The notes: a model not told the origin generated them from the letters alone. Counted from the stretch's first letter, positions 1-7,245 are shown. The stretch: DNA of 9,655 bases from Bacillota bacterium (GCA_023431385.1 JAEYWA010000188.1:1-9655); one strand, 5' to 3'. A program made the numbers and translations.

Positions 1-2339
1 CTCAAATACCTTTACATGCAAGTACTCAAATGACTACTTACAATCTTGAGGGAGTAAAGGCACTTGAAAAAGCAGGCTTCGAAAGGGTAGTGCTTGCCAG
101 GGAACTTGAAATTAATGAAATAACTGAGATTAGTAAAAATACAGCTCTTGAAATAGAAGTGTTTATTCATGGCGCATTATGTATAGGCTATTCAGGGCAG
201 TGCCTGATGAGCAGTCTTATTGGCGGCAGAAGCGGAAACAGGGGAAAATGCGCTCAGCCATGCAGGATGCATTATTCAATGACAAAGGATGGTAGCAGTA
301 TTAAGAGCAGCTATTTGTTAAGTCCAAAGGATATTTGCCATATCGACCATATGGCAGACCTTATCAACTCCGGAGTTGCATCCTTTAAAATTGAAGGCAG
401 GATGAAAAGCCCCGAATACGTTGCAGCTGTTGTAAGCACCTATCGTAAATACCTCGACCTGCTGGAGCAGGAGCGAGCTGTTATGGCAGAGAACTCCGGT
501 AACGCTCAGCAGGCGCAACTGGAAAATCCCAAAGTTTCCGGCCCGGACAGACACCGACTCCTGCAAAGCTTTAACAGAGGGGGCTTTTCGAAGGGTTATC
601 TGCTAGGCAAAACAGGGCCAGATATGATGGCTTACCAAAAGCCTAAAAACTGGGGTACCTATTTGGGTACTGCCCTTGCCCAGGACAGAAGCACCAAATC
701 GGTTAAGCTAAAGCTGGAAAATACTCTGGGTAACGGCGACGGCATAGAGATATGGTCGGGAAAGACCTACGAGGAAAGTCCCGGGGGTATTATTACACAA
801 ATAGTATTGGACGGTGGTAAGCAGGTCAAGCGCGCAAACTCCGGAGATATTGTATGGGTATCGGTTATCAGGGGAAATATCGAAAAGGGCAGCAAGGTTT
901 ACAAAACCTCGGACAAGGAAATGTTGGAACAGGCAGCAGCCTCCTATGCAAAGCCCTCAAGAAAGGTAGATATAAAGGCTGCTTTTACTATGAGAGCAGG
1001 TGAATTGCCTGAAATAACCTTATTTGATTTTGACGGGAATATTGTATCGGTAAAGGGAGAGGTGCTTCCTGAGAAGGCTGTTAACAAACCTCTTACAGGG
1101 GAAAGAGTTTCAGAGCAGCTGAAAAAAATGGGTTCTACACCCTTTAATGTGGTTGAGCTGCAAATAGATATGGACAAGGATATTGTCCTTCCCATAAGTG
1201 AGTTGAACAATATCAGAAGAAAAGCAGCAGAGCTTCTGGAGATCAAACGGATAATATCGGGAAACCCATATAACAGTATCAAAGGTCAACCGACAAATTC
1301 CGATCACAGGACAGAATATGATAAACGCAATCTGACGAATTTCCAACGTGAATTGACGTATTTCCCGGGAAATATGTCGACCAAGCATGGAAATATGTCA
1401 GAGGGTCATGGGAATGTGCTGAATAGCTCAGAAAATGCCGTTGAAATTGAGAAATACTCTGAAGAAATCGAAAAAAGAGTGAAGCTATCTGCGCTGTTTT
1501 ACAACCTTAATAAGAATCTGGAGCTGGGTAAGCTGCCGGCAGACAGACTGTATATCCACTTTAATGAAATACTTGACAGCGCAACAGCTGAGCAAATAAA
1601 CAATGCACGGGAAACGGGAAAAGAAGTGTTTGCATTTGTGCCGGCAGTAATAAAGGGTAAGCAGACAGAAATATTGAATAAAAATGCCGGTATTATATAT
1701 AATCAGACAGATGGCTTCCTTGTGGGAAATATGGGAGTGGGAGAGTTATTGAGAAGCAGACTGGGAGAACAGGTTAAGTTGATGGGTGACTATGCCCTAA
1801 ACCTGCTAAACAGCTCGACCGCTTATTACTTCAAGGAGGCGGGTTACAGCGGGGCGACCCTGTCCTATGAGCTCAACCTTTCACAGCTTTCGGGTCTTAT
1901 ATTACCTGAGGACTTTGAAACAGAGCTGGGCGTTTACGGAAGAATACCTGTAATGACAAGTGAGTACTGTCCCGTAGGAGGCAGTGCAGGGAATGCTGCT
2001 CCTCACAAGTGCAGAACTGAATGTAAAAACGGTGTATTTCATCTGAAGGACAGAAAAAATGCTGCGTTTCTTGTGAAATGTGACTGTGTGGACTGTAGAA
2101 GTACAATATTCAATTCTGATATACTATTTGCACCTGAACTGATGGACAGCATATTGAAGACAGAGATGATGTATATACGGATGAGTTTCGTAGATGAGAG
2201 CATTGAGGAAGTATATGATATAGTAAATTTATATAAGGACCTGATCAACGGAAGAAAGAATGCTTCCAAAGGCCGGAAGGTAATAGAATATGTTAAAAGC
2301 AAGGGTATTACAAAAGGGCACTTGCAAAGAGGTGTTTAA
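1..2339 (+). CDS. U32-family (RlhA/YdcP-like) protein with DUF3656, 5' end cut off by window
   Basis: The frame is open to the window edge (first whole codon at base 3). The residues before the first ATG (base 30) read QIPLHASTQ, the conserved lead-in to the U32 core, so that ATG is internal and roughly 80-90 residues are probably missing. Numbering the first visible codon as 1, the PROSITE-type U32 signature E-x-F-x2-G-A-L-C-x4-G-x-C-x-M-S lies near 52-70, followed by RSGNRG and CAQPCR; Cys60, 67, 83 and 87 stand out. A DUF3656-like segment covers about 360-430, then a low-complexity linker, and a C-terminal part with YCPVGG and further cysteines. Relatives were once called collagenase-like peptidases, but studied members (RlhA on 23S rRNA, TrhP on tRNA, UbiU/UbiV) are iron-sulfur proteins acting in hydroxylation. 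An RlhA-like rRNA role is inferred from the U32-DUF3656 layout. The dUTPase gene follows at once, so they are probably co-transcribed. Confidence 0.9.
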   Translation, partial: QIPLHASTQMTTYNLEGVKALEKAGFERVVLARELEINEITEISKNTALEIEVFIHGALCIGYSGQCLMSSLIGGRSGNRGKCAQPCRMHYSMTKDGSSIKSSYLLSPKDICHIDHMADLINSGVASFKIEGRMKSPEYVAAVVSTYRKYLDLLEQERAVMAENSGNAQQAQLENPKVSGPDRHRLLQSFNRGGFSKGYLLGKTGPDMMAYQKPKNWGTYLGTALAQDRSTKSVKLKLENTLGNGDGIEIWSGKTYEESPGGIITQIVLDGGKQVKRANSGDIVWVSVIRGNIEKGSKVYKTSDKEMLEQAAASYAKPSRKVDIKAAFTMRAGELPEITLFDFDGNIVSVKGEVLPEKAVNKPLTGERVSEQLKKMGSTPFNVVELQIDMDKDIVLPISELNNIRRKAAELLEIKRIISGNPYNSIKGQPTNSDHRTEYDKRNLTNFQRELTYFPGNMSTKHGNMSEGHGNVLNSSENAVEIEKYSEEIEKRVKLSALFYNLNKNLELGKLPADRLYIHFNEILDSATAEQINNARETGKEVFAFVPAVIKGKQTEILNKNAGIIYNQTDGFLVGNMGVGELLRSRLGEQVKLMGDYALNLLNSSTAYYFKEAGYSGATLSYELNLSQLSGLILPEDFETELGVYGRIPVMTSEYCPVGGSAGNAAPHKCRTECKNGVFHLKDRKNAAFLVKCDCVDCRSTIFNSDILFAPELMDSILKTEMMYIRMSFVDESIEEVYDIVNLYKDLINGRKNASKGRKVIEYVKSKGITKGHLQRGV
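1368..1430 (+). repeat. Short in-frame 21-base tandem repeat in the U32 linker
   Basis: Two 21-base units (1368-1388 and 1389-1409) share the first 11 bases GGAAATATGTC and end in CAT. A third, decayed unit follows from 1410. They encode GNMSTKH, GNMSEGH and a weaker GNVLNSS. The repeat sits in the hydrophilic linker between the DUF3656-like segment and the C-terminal part, so it probably only changes linker length. Confidence 0.6.
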
Positions 2340-2373
2340 TCAGTTTTTTTAAGCGCCGGAAATGGAGGGAAAA

Positions 2374-2874
2374 GTGATAGAGATTTTTGTTGAGGTTTGC
2401 AGAGAGGGTGCAGTACTGCCGAGGTATGCGAATCCGGGTGATGCAGGAATGGATGTTTATGCAGCCGAGGAAGTTATAATTTCTCCAGGAGAGACGGTGG
2501 TTGTACCTACTGGACTTAAGCTTGCAATACCGGAGGGATACGAGATCCAGGTAAGGCCTAGAAGTGGTTTGTCGCTGAAAACTCCAATCAGAATACCCAA
2601 TTCTCCCGGAACAATTGACTGTGGTTACAGGGATGAATTAGGAATAATTGTAAATAATAACTCTGATAAGAGCTTGTGTGAAAAGGAGCTGGTTCCTTAT
2701 ACACTTGATGAAAAGGGTAACAGAAGCGGAGCATATGTTATCAGGAAAGGTGACAGAATAGCTCAGATAGTCTTACAGGTTGTGCCCAAAATGGTGCTGA
2801 CACAAGTTTCCTCAGTCAAAGACATTGGCATCAACAGGGGAGGGGGCTTTGGTTCCACTGGAGTGACCGATTAA
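2374..2874 (+). CDS. dut: dUTP diphosphatase (dUTPase), trimeric type
   Basis: Hydrolyses dUTP to dUMP and pyrophosphate, keeping uracil out of DNA and supplying dUMP for thymidylate synthesis. Numbered from the ATG at 2362, all five dUTPase motifs are present: PGDAGMD (25-31), PRSGLSLK (66-73), SPGTIDCGYRDE (81-92, with the presumed catalytic Asp86), KGDRIAQIVLQ (129-139) and the C-terminal arm RGGGFGSTG (159-167). I prefer the GTG at 2374. GGAGGG lies 4 bases before it, while the ATG at 2362 has no Shine-Dalgarno and overlaps that site; the GTG start also gives the normal family N-terminus. The protein is longer than the usual 145-150 residues because of about 20 extra residues between motifs 3 and 4 (about 101-127). 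It lies 34 bases after the U32 gene and 15 bases before hflX, so it is probably in one operon. Confidence 0.93.
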   Translation: MIEIFVEVCREGAVLPRYANPGDAGMDVYAAEEVIISPGETVVVPTGLKLAIPEGYEIQVRPRSGLSLKTPIRIPNSPGTIDCGYRDELGIIVNNNSDKSLCEKELVPYTLDEKGNRSGAYVIRKGDRIAQIVLQVVPKMVLTQVSSVKDIGINRGGGFGSTGVTD

Positions 2875-2876
2875 AC

Positions 2877-2892
2877 AGGAGGTGATTTTATC
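2877..2892 (+). promoter_or_regulatory. Near-perfect Shine-Dalgarno of hflX facing an ATC codon
   Basis: AGGAGGTGAT (2877-2886) is essentially the full anti-16S complement and starts just after the dUTPase stop. Seven bases after GGAGG lies ATC (2890-2892), in frame with hflX. The frame has no ATG, GTG or TTG until TTG at 2995, which has no nearby Shine-Dalgarno and would remove conserved residues. This site therefore points to initiation at ATC 2890, or possibly ATT 2896. Confidence 0.7.
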
Positions 2893-4680
2893 AATATTAA
2901 CGGAAATACGCAATCCATAAAAGATAGACTGCTCACCGAGCTTGAGGGTTTATACCATAAAAAATATGGCTCAAGGGAGCTTGTTCCTGTTGAATTGGCA
3001 GAAACTATTGCAAGAATATCCCATGAGATTAACAGGGAAATATCTGTTCTTATCAATCGAAGGGGTATTGTGGTTGACATAAGTATTGGTGACAGTGGAA
3101 CGGTATCACTGCCGCAGCTGGACAGCAGAAGAGGAAAGACCAGACTATCAGCAATCAGATGTATTCATACACATCCCGGCGGGAATGGAATGCTGTCTCA
3201 GGTAGACATAAGTACACTCCAAAAGTTAAGACTTGATGTTATGCTGGCAATGGGTATAAGTGAGGGACAGCCTACCGAGATATATGCAGGCTGTCTTTCG
3301 GCGGAGGATGAGTTTGATGTATTTGGGCCGTTTACCCTTGGGGAGCCGAGGCTTAACTATATTTATAAAATCATAGAGGAATTGGATGCCTCGGCGAGAG
3401 ATGATATATACGAAAATGAGGAAGAGTCCGAGAAGGCCATATTGGTTGGACTGGAAACCAGTCAGAGCAGATTGGAAAGTGCTGCTCTCAGGGATGCTGA
3501 AGACTCTCTTGATGAACTTGAGGAGCTTGCGATGACCGCCGGTGCCCTTGTGGTAGACAAGATTCTCCAGCGCAAGCAGGCACAGGACTCAGCCTACTAT
3601 GTGGGAAAGGGTAAAATAGAAGAACTTTCCCTGCTGTGCCAGGCACGGGATGTTCAGCTGCTGATTTTTGACGATGAGCTCTCCGGGGCTCAGATAAGAA
3701 ATATTGAAGAGCAATCCGGGGTGAGAGTTGTTGATCGGACTACCCTCATATTGGATATTTTCGCCCAGAGAGCCATATCTAAGGAAGGTAAGCTTCAGGT
3801 AGAACTGGCACAGCTGAAGTATAAACTTCCCAGACTCATTGGTCTCGGGACTGAGCTTTCCAGACTTGGAGGAGGTATCGGTACCCGTGGTCCCGGTGAA
3901 AAAAAGCTGGAAGTGGATAGAAGGCATATACGCAGGAGAATAACAAATCTTGAAAGGGAATTGGAACAGCTTGAAAAGCGAAGGGATTTCCTGCGGAGTA
4001 CCAGAATTAAGAATAATGTACCAGTAATCGCTATTGTAGGTTACACAAATGCGGGAAAGTCAACTCTGATGAACAGGCTTTGCGGTGCCACCGTCTTTGT
4101 AGAGGATAAGCTTTTTGCGACCCTTGACCCATCTGCCCGTAAGCTGATACTGGCTGATGGAAGGGAAGCAGTCCTTATTGATACTGTAGGCTTTATAAGA
4201 AAACTGCCCCATGATTTGGTTGAGGCCTTTAAATCAACACTGGAGGAGGCAGTCCATGCCGATATGTTGCTTCATGTTGTTGATGCATCCAATGACAATG
4301 CAGCTATGCAGATAAGTGTAGTAGAAGAACTTCTTGAGGAGCTTGGTGCAGCCTCAAAAAGTACTATACTTGTTTTAAATAAGCATGACCTTGTAGCCGG
4401 AGGCGGAAGAATCAGCTCTATGGGGTATTCTGCTGTTAGTGAAATATCAGCGGTAACAGGTTATGGCATAGAAGCACTCCTTGAAAAGATAACTGAGGGC
4501 TTTAAAGAACAGCTTAATGAAATATCCATGTTGATTCCGTATAATGAGGGATGGGTAATGCCATATATTTATAAGCATGGTCAGATAATTACTCAGGAAT
4601 ACCTGGAAGAGGGCATAAAAGTGCAGGCGTTAGTCAAAATAGACAAGACTCATAAACTCGAAGAATTTATCCTTGTATAA
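2890..4680 (+). CDS. hflX: Ribosome-associated GTPase HflX, long form with N-terminal JAMM-like domain
   Basis: HflX binds the 50S subunit and splits stalled or hibernating 70S ribosomes, using GTP/ATP. From ATC 2890 the protein has about 596 residues, against about 430 in E. coli. Residues 1-180 are an extension with INREISVLINRRG (Glu50) and H93-T-H95-P...S103-x2-D106. The usual HflX part begins near residue 183 (AILVGL). It has the glycine-rich HflX domain (GALVVDK near 218, YYVGKGK, GGIGTRGPGEKKLE), an arginine-rich helical coiled linker, then the G domain: P-loop GYTNAGKST (384-392), switch region LFATLDPSAR, G3 DTVGFIRKLP, G4 NKHD, G5 SAVTG. The start at 2890 rests on the strong Shine-Dalgarno and on the resemblance of INGNTQSIKDRLL to other clostridial HflX N-termini (recalled, not searched). 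If only standard starts are allowed, TTG 2995 gives 561 residues. Confidence 0.93.
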   Translation: MNINGNTQSIKDRLLTELEGLYHKKYGSRELVPVELAETIARISHEINREISVLINRRGIVVDISIGDSGTVSLPQLDSRRGKTRLSAIRCIHTHPGGNGMLSQVDISTLQKLRLDVMLAMGISEGQPTEIYAGCLSAEDEFDVFGPFTLGEPRLNYIYKIIEELDASARDDIYENEEESEKAILVGLETSQSRLESAALRDAEDSLDELEELAMTAGALVVDKILQRKQAQDSAYYVGKGKIEELSLLCQARDVQLLIFDDELSGAQIRNIEEQSGVRVVDRTTLILDIFAQRAISKEGKLQVELAQLKYKLPRLIGLGTELSRLGGGIGTRGPGEKKLEVDRRHIRRRITNLERELEQLEKRRDFLRSTRIKNNVPVIAIVGYTNAGKSTLMNRLCGATVFVEDKLFATLDPSARKLILADGREAVLIDTVGFIRKLPHDLVEAFKSTLEEAVHADMLLHVVDASNDNAAMQISVVEELLEELGAASKSTILVLNKHDLVAGGGRISSMGYSAVSEISAVTGYGIEALLEKITEGFKEQLNEISMLIPYNEGWVMPYIYKHGQIITQEYLEEGIKVQALVKIDKTHKLEEFILV

Positions 4681-4681
4681 A

Positions 4682-4771
4682 ATGACTACGTGGGTTATTA
4701 TATTATTAATAGGATGTATTATATTCTATGCAATGGAAATAATAAGGAATAGTTGGATGATTTATACATAA
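4682..4771 (+). CDS. Possible 29-residue single-pass membrane peptide after hflX
   Basis: An ATG one base after the hflX stop opens a frame encoding MTTWVIILLIGCIIFYAMEI followed by a basic tail IRNSWMIYT and a TAA. The first 20 residues form one hydrophobic helix, long enough to span a membrane. No Shine-Dalgarno is visible, so translation would depend on coupling to hflX termination. In AT-rich spacer DNA, hydrophobic short frames arise easily by chance. I do not recognise the peptide and assign no function. It is listed because of its position and clean single-helix character. Confidence 0.25.
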   Translation: MTTWVIILLIGCIIFYAMEIIRNSWMIYT

Positions 4772-4779
4772 GTTATAAT
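4753..4779 (+). promoter_or_regulatory. Possible promoter for the Nudix gene
   Basis: A perfect -10 box TATAAT (4774-4779) has a weak -35 match TTGGAT (4753-4758) at a short 15-base spacing, about 58 bases before the Nudix start. No hairpin terminator is visible after hflX, so read-through from the upstream operon is also possible. Confidence 0.35.
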
Positions 4780-4836
4780 ATTGTTTAACTATTCTGAAAT
4801 AACTCAAAAAAATCTATCAGGGAAGGGGTTTTGATT

Positions 4837-5250
4837 ATGCTTGTAAGAAACTGCGCTGGTGGTGTTGTCTTTTCCGGAGAGAAAGTATTTCTTCTCAAAA
4901 ATGAGAAGGATGAGTGGGTACTTCCAAAAGGGGTAATAAAAAATGGTGATTATCCCGACGAGGTAGCATTGCGAAGAGTAAAAGAAGAAACAGGAATTGA
5001 TGCAAAAATTATATCAACCGCAGGTAATACCAATTATGAGTTTTTCTCAGTCACACGTCAAAGACCAGTCTGTAATAAAATAACATGGTACATCATGAAA
5101 TCCCTTGATGATAATTATGAAGTTAATAAGAAAGAAAGTTTCAGTGATGGCGGATATTTTACCATTGATGAAGCGTTGCAAAAAGTAACCTATAGTCAGG
5201 ATAAATCCCTGATAAATTTATCTTTTTCAAAATACAGTAAACTTGCTTAG
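4837..5250 (+). CDS. Nudix hydrolase with an altered Nudix box
   Basis: Nudix enzymes cleave nucleoside diphosphates linked to another group, in the cytoplasm with Mg2+. The ATG at 4837 is chosen because GGAAGGGG (4821-4828) sits 8 bases before it, giving 137 residues; a TTG at 4831 is less well placed. The fold signature is clear: CAGGVVF near the start, LLKNEKDEWVLPKG (19-32), then a box reading G32-x5-D38-x7-R46-R47-V-K-E50-E51-T-G53-I54. Against the consensus GX5EX7REUXEEXGU, the first Glu is Asp and the Glu of RE, a metal ligand in MutT (Glu53), is Arg. The two Glu of EExG remain. WVLPKG resembles the dinucleoside-tetraphosphate (Ap4A) hydrolase branch, but the substrate cannot be read from sequence. 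A terminator follows, so it is probably a short unit of its own. Confidence 0.85.
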   Translation: MLVRNCAGGVVFSGEKVFLLKNEKDEWVLPKGVIKNGDYPDEVALRRVKEETGIDAKIISTAGNTNYEFFSVTRQRPVCNKITWYIMKSLDDNYEVNKKESFSDGGYFTIDEALQKVTYSQDKSLINLSFSKYSKLA

Positions 5251-5310
5251 CTTGTAACATATTTAAAAAGGAATTATATTATTTATTTACGTAATAAATC
5301 TGAAATACCT

Positions 5311-5341
5311 GCAGCACTCTATATACGGGAGTGCTGCTTTT
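5311..5341 (+). terminator. Rho-independent terminator after the Nudix gene
   Basis: A perfect 9-base stem, GCAGCACTC (5311-5319) with GAGTGCTGC (5329-5337), has a 9-base loop and is followed by TTTT (5338-5341). It lies 60 bases after the Nudix stop. Confidence 0.85.
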
Positions 5342-5562
5342 AGCGTACAGGAAATTATATTTTTACTATTGTTTGGCTTGTTACCAACCTTTGTTAATTC
5401 GCTTCTTGGTTTATTTATATTCCGTTCTGGGTTATAATAACTTTATTCCGAACAAATTCACGTTAAAAACAGTTCGATTAACATCCCCTTTTCGCGAATC
5501 GGATAGCAAATAAGTTGTAATAAGAGGAGATTGCCGCTGACAGCGGCTATAGGTATTAGGAA
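5342..5562 (+). other. Gene-free leader before the YigZ-family gene
   Basis: Together with the terminator this makes a gap of about 310 bases. The 60-codon frame through it starts inside the terminator and is not credible. Visible items are a TATAAT (5433-5438) without a well-spaced -35, inverted pairs CGAAC/GTTCG (5449-5453, 5472-5476) and CGATT/AATCG (5475-5479, 5497-5501), and a tight hairpin GCCGCT-gac-AGCGGC (5533-5547). The hairpin lies between a Shine-Dalgarno-like GAGGAG (about 5524-5529) and the ATG at 5563. No known riboswitch was recognised. Confidence 0.4.
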
Positions 5563-6219
5563 ATGATAATAGAGTTCAAGACAGTACTTAATTCGGCATT
5601 AACAGAATTTGAGGAGAAAAAATCAAGATTTATAACAAATATAAAGCCCGTATCGACAGAGGACGAAGCAATTTCATTTATAAATGAAATTAAGACTAAA
5701 CATTGGAACGCAACCCACAATGTCTATGCCTATAGTATAAACAATGAGACTCTGGTCCAGCGTTTCAGTGACGATGGTGAACCGTCTGGTACTGCCGGGA
5801 TGCCGGTACTGGAGGTTATACGAAGAATGGGTGTTCAAAACGTCGTGGTTGTTGTAACCAGATACTTTGGAGGTACCCTTCTGGGAGCATCCGGGCTTAT
5901 CAGAGCATACAGCCATGGTACTTCACTGGGGTTGGAGGCGGCAGAGGTTGTTACAAGAAAGTTATGCTTAAATATTAACATAATGATTGAATATACCTTG
6001 TTCGGAAAGTTGCAGAATATGCTTATGACAAATAACAATATAATAAAAGGTATACAATACGGTCAGGATGTTGAACTGACGGTTCTAATTGAAATGGGCG
6101 GTGAGGAAGCCCTAATCAAGGAAGTAGTAGAGAATACCAACGGAAGAGCAATTATTGAAAGCGGAGAAAAGGAATACATAACACTGGATGGAAACGGCAG
6201 GCTAATAACTGCTCAATAA
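5563..6219 (+). CDS. YigZ/YvyE family protein (IMPACT / UPF0029 family)
   Basis: 218 residues, the normal bacterial length of about 200-220. The N-terminal UPF0029/IMPACT domain covers about 1-120: KKSRFI (19-24), HNVYAY (52-57), SDDGEPSGTAG (69-79) and the family signature around VVVVTRYFGGTLLGASGLIR (95-114). The remaining 100 residues match the DUF1949-type ferredoxin-like domain of bacterial members. The eukaryotic relative IMPACT/YIH1 regulates the kinase Gcn2 through Gcn1. The bacterial role is not settled, and a translation-linked role is only suggested. The Shine-Dalgarno close to the ATG is weak (AGG at 5551-5553 or GG at 5559). No strong terminator follows; yebC starts 147 bases downstream from its own promoter. 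Confidence 0.92.
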   Translation: MIIEFKTVLNSALTEFEEKKSRFITNIKPVSTEDEAISFINEIKTKHWNATHNVYAYSINNETLVQRFSDDGEPSGTAGMPVLEVIRRMGVQNVVVVVTRYFGGTLLGASGLIRAYSHGTSLGLEAAEVVTRKLCLNINIMIEYTLFGKLQNMLMTNNNIIKGIQYGQDVELTVLIEMGGEEALIKEVVENTNGRAIIESGEKEYITLDGNGRLITAQ

Positions 6220-6246
6220 ACGAAAATTACGCTGTTTTGCCGGTAG

Positions 6247-6275
6247 TTGATTATTTGAAGATTTACTATTATAAT
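6247..6275 (+). promoter_or_regulatory. Sigma-A promoter of yebC
   Basis: TTGATT (6247-6252) and a perfect TATAAT (6270-6275) are separated by exactly 17 bases. Transcription would start near 6282, giving a leader of about 85 bases before the yebC ATG. This is the best vegetative promoter in the window. Confidence 0.75.
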
Positions 6276-6366
6276 GTTTAAGTAATATTTTTGGGAGAAA
6301 GATTAATCTGTAAAATTTTTCACATAAAATGTTTATGATAATGTAATCAGCATTAGGGAGGTATTT

Positions 6367-7110
6367 ATGTCAGGGCATTCAAAATGGGCTAATATTAAAC
6401 GCCAAAAAGGTTTGGCAGATGCTAAAAAGGGTAAGGTTTTCACCAAGCTTGGCAGGGAAATACAAATAGCTGTAAAAGTTGGGGGAAGCACCGACCCTAA
6501 TACAAATTCCAAATTGAAGGATGTTATAGCAAAGTGTAAGGCTTCAAACATGCCTAACGATAATATTCAAAGAAGTATAAAAAAGGCGGCCGGAGACGGA
6601 GACAGTGCAAATTATGAAGAAATAACCTATGAGGGCTACGGTCCCGGCGGGGTTGCTGTTATTTGTGAATGTACTACGGATAACAGAAACAGAACTGCAG
6701 GAGATTTACGACATTACTTTGATAAATTTGGGGGCAATCTGGGTCAGAGCGGTTGTGTTTCCTTTATGTTTAATAAAAAGGGAGTAATCGTTATTGAAAA
6801 TGATGGAAAAATAAGCGAAGATGATCTTATGATGGAAGCACTTGAAGTTGGTGCTGAAGACTTTAAGGCTGACGGTGATGTATTTGAAATACTAACTGAC
6901 CCCGCAGACTTTTCAGCTGTTCGTGAAGCACTTGAAAAGAAGGGCTACGAGTTCCTCGAAGCAGAAGTTTCGATGATACCGACTACCACAACAAAGCTTA
7001 CTGATCCCGAGCATATCAAGTTTATGGATAAGTTGATTGAAAACCTTGAGGACCTTGACGATGTTTCTAACGTATATCACAGTTGGGAGCAGGATGAGGA
7101 AGAAGAGTAA
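6367..7110 (+). CDS. yebC: YebC/PmpR (TACO1) family protein
   Basis: 247 residues, normal family length. It opens with the family hallmark MSGHSKWANIKRQKGLADAK, then KGKVFTKLGREI, NSKLKDVIAKCKASNMPNDNI (about 46-66), YEGYGPGGVAVICECTTDN (about 88-106), NRTAGDLRH and GCVSFMF. The C-terminus is acidic. YebC proteins were first described as DNA-binding regulators such as PmpR. The mitochondrial relative TACO1 supports translation, and newer work links the family to elongation through proline-rich stretches, so either annotation should be read with care. AGGGAGG (6355-6361) sits 5 bases before the ATG. The gene has its own promoter and ends at the two-way terminator at 7151-7175. In other bacteria it often lies near ruvC, but not here. 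Confidence 0.96.
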   Translation: MSGHSKWANIKRQKGLADAKKGKVFTKLGREIQIAVKVGGSTDPNTNSKLKDVIAKCKASNMPNDNIQRSIKKAAGDGDSANYEEITYEGYGPGGVAVICECTTDNRNRTAGDLRHYFDKFGGNLGQSGCVSFMFNKKGVIVIENDGKISEDDLMMEALEVGAEDFKADGDVFEILTDPADFSAVREALEKKGYEFLEAEVSMIPTTTTKLTDPEHIKFMDKLIENLEDLDDVSNVYHSWEQDEEEE

Positions 7111-7150
7111 GCTACAAGTAGAAGATAAAGTGAAAGTGAAGAGTTATGGA

Positions 7151-7175
7151 AAAAGTCGGCTTTATGCCGACTTTT
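7151..7175. terminator. Bidirectional terminator between yebC and the leftward genes
   Basis: A perfect 10-base stem, AAAAGTCGGC (7151-7160) with GCCGACTTTT (7166-7175), has a 5-base loop. T-rich tails on both strands fit termination of rightward yebC and of the leftward gene ending at 7246. Confidence 0.85.
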
Positions 7176-7245
7176 AAAGTTTTAGGCAGACCATGAGGCC
7201 GGCCGACATTAACTTTTCACCATTCATAACCCAAGTTTACATTAA

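Noticed and set aside
30..32. ATG as the start of the U32 gene
   Set aside because: The frame continues upstream with conserved family residues (HASTQ), so the gene starts before the window.
2995..2997. TTG as the start of hflX
   Set aside because: There is no nearby Shine-Dalgarno, and the 35 residues before it look like conserved HflX N-terminus joined to a near-perfect ribosome binding site.
5443..5480. LexA (SOS) box suggested by CGAAC ... GTTCG
   Set aside because: The two halves are 18 bases apart, whereas a Gram-positive LexA site needs a 4-base centre.
5331..5513. 60-codon rightward open frame after the Nudix gene
   Set aside because: It begins inside the terminator stem, has no ribosome binding site, and its aromatic-rich sequence is typical of translated AT-rich spacer.
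7190..7206. GC-rich palindrome GGCCGGCC after yebC
   Set aside because: It is a short isolated 8-base palindrome with no T tract or repeat context.
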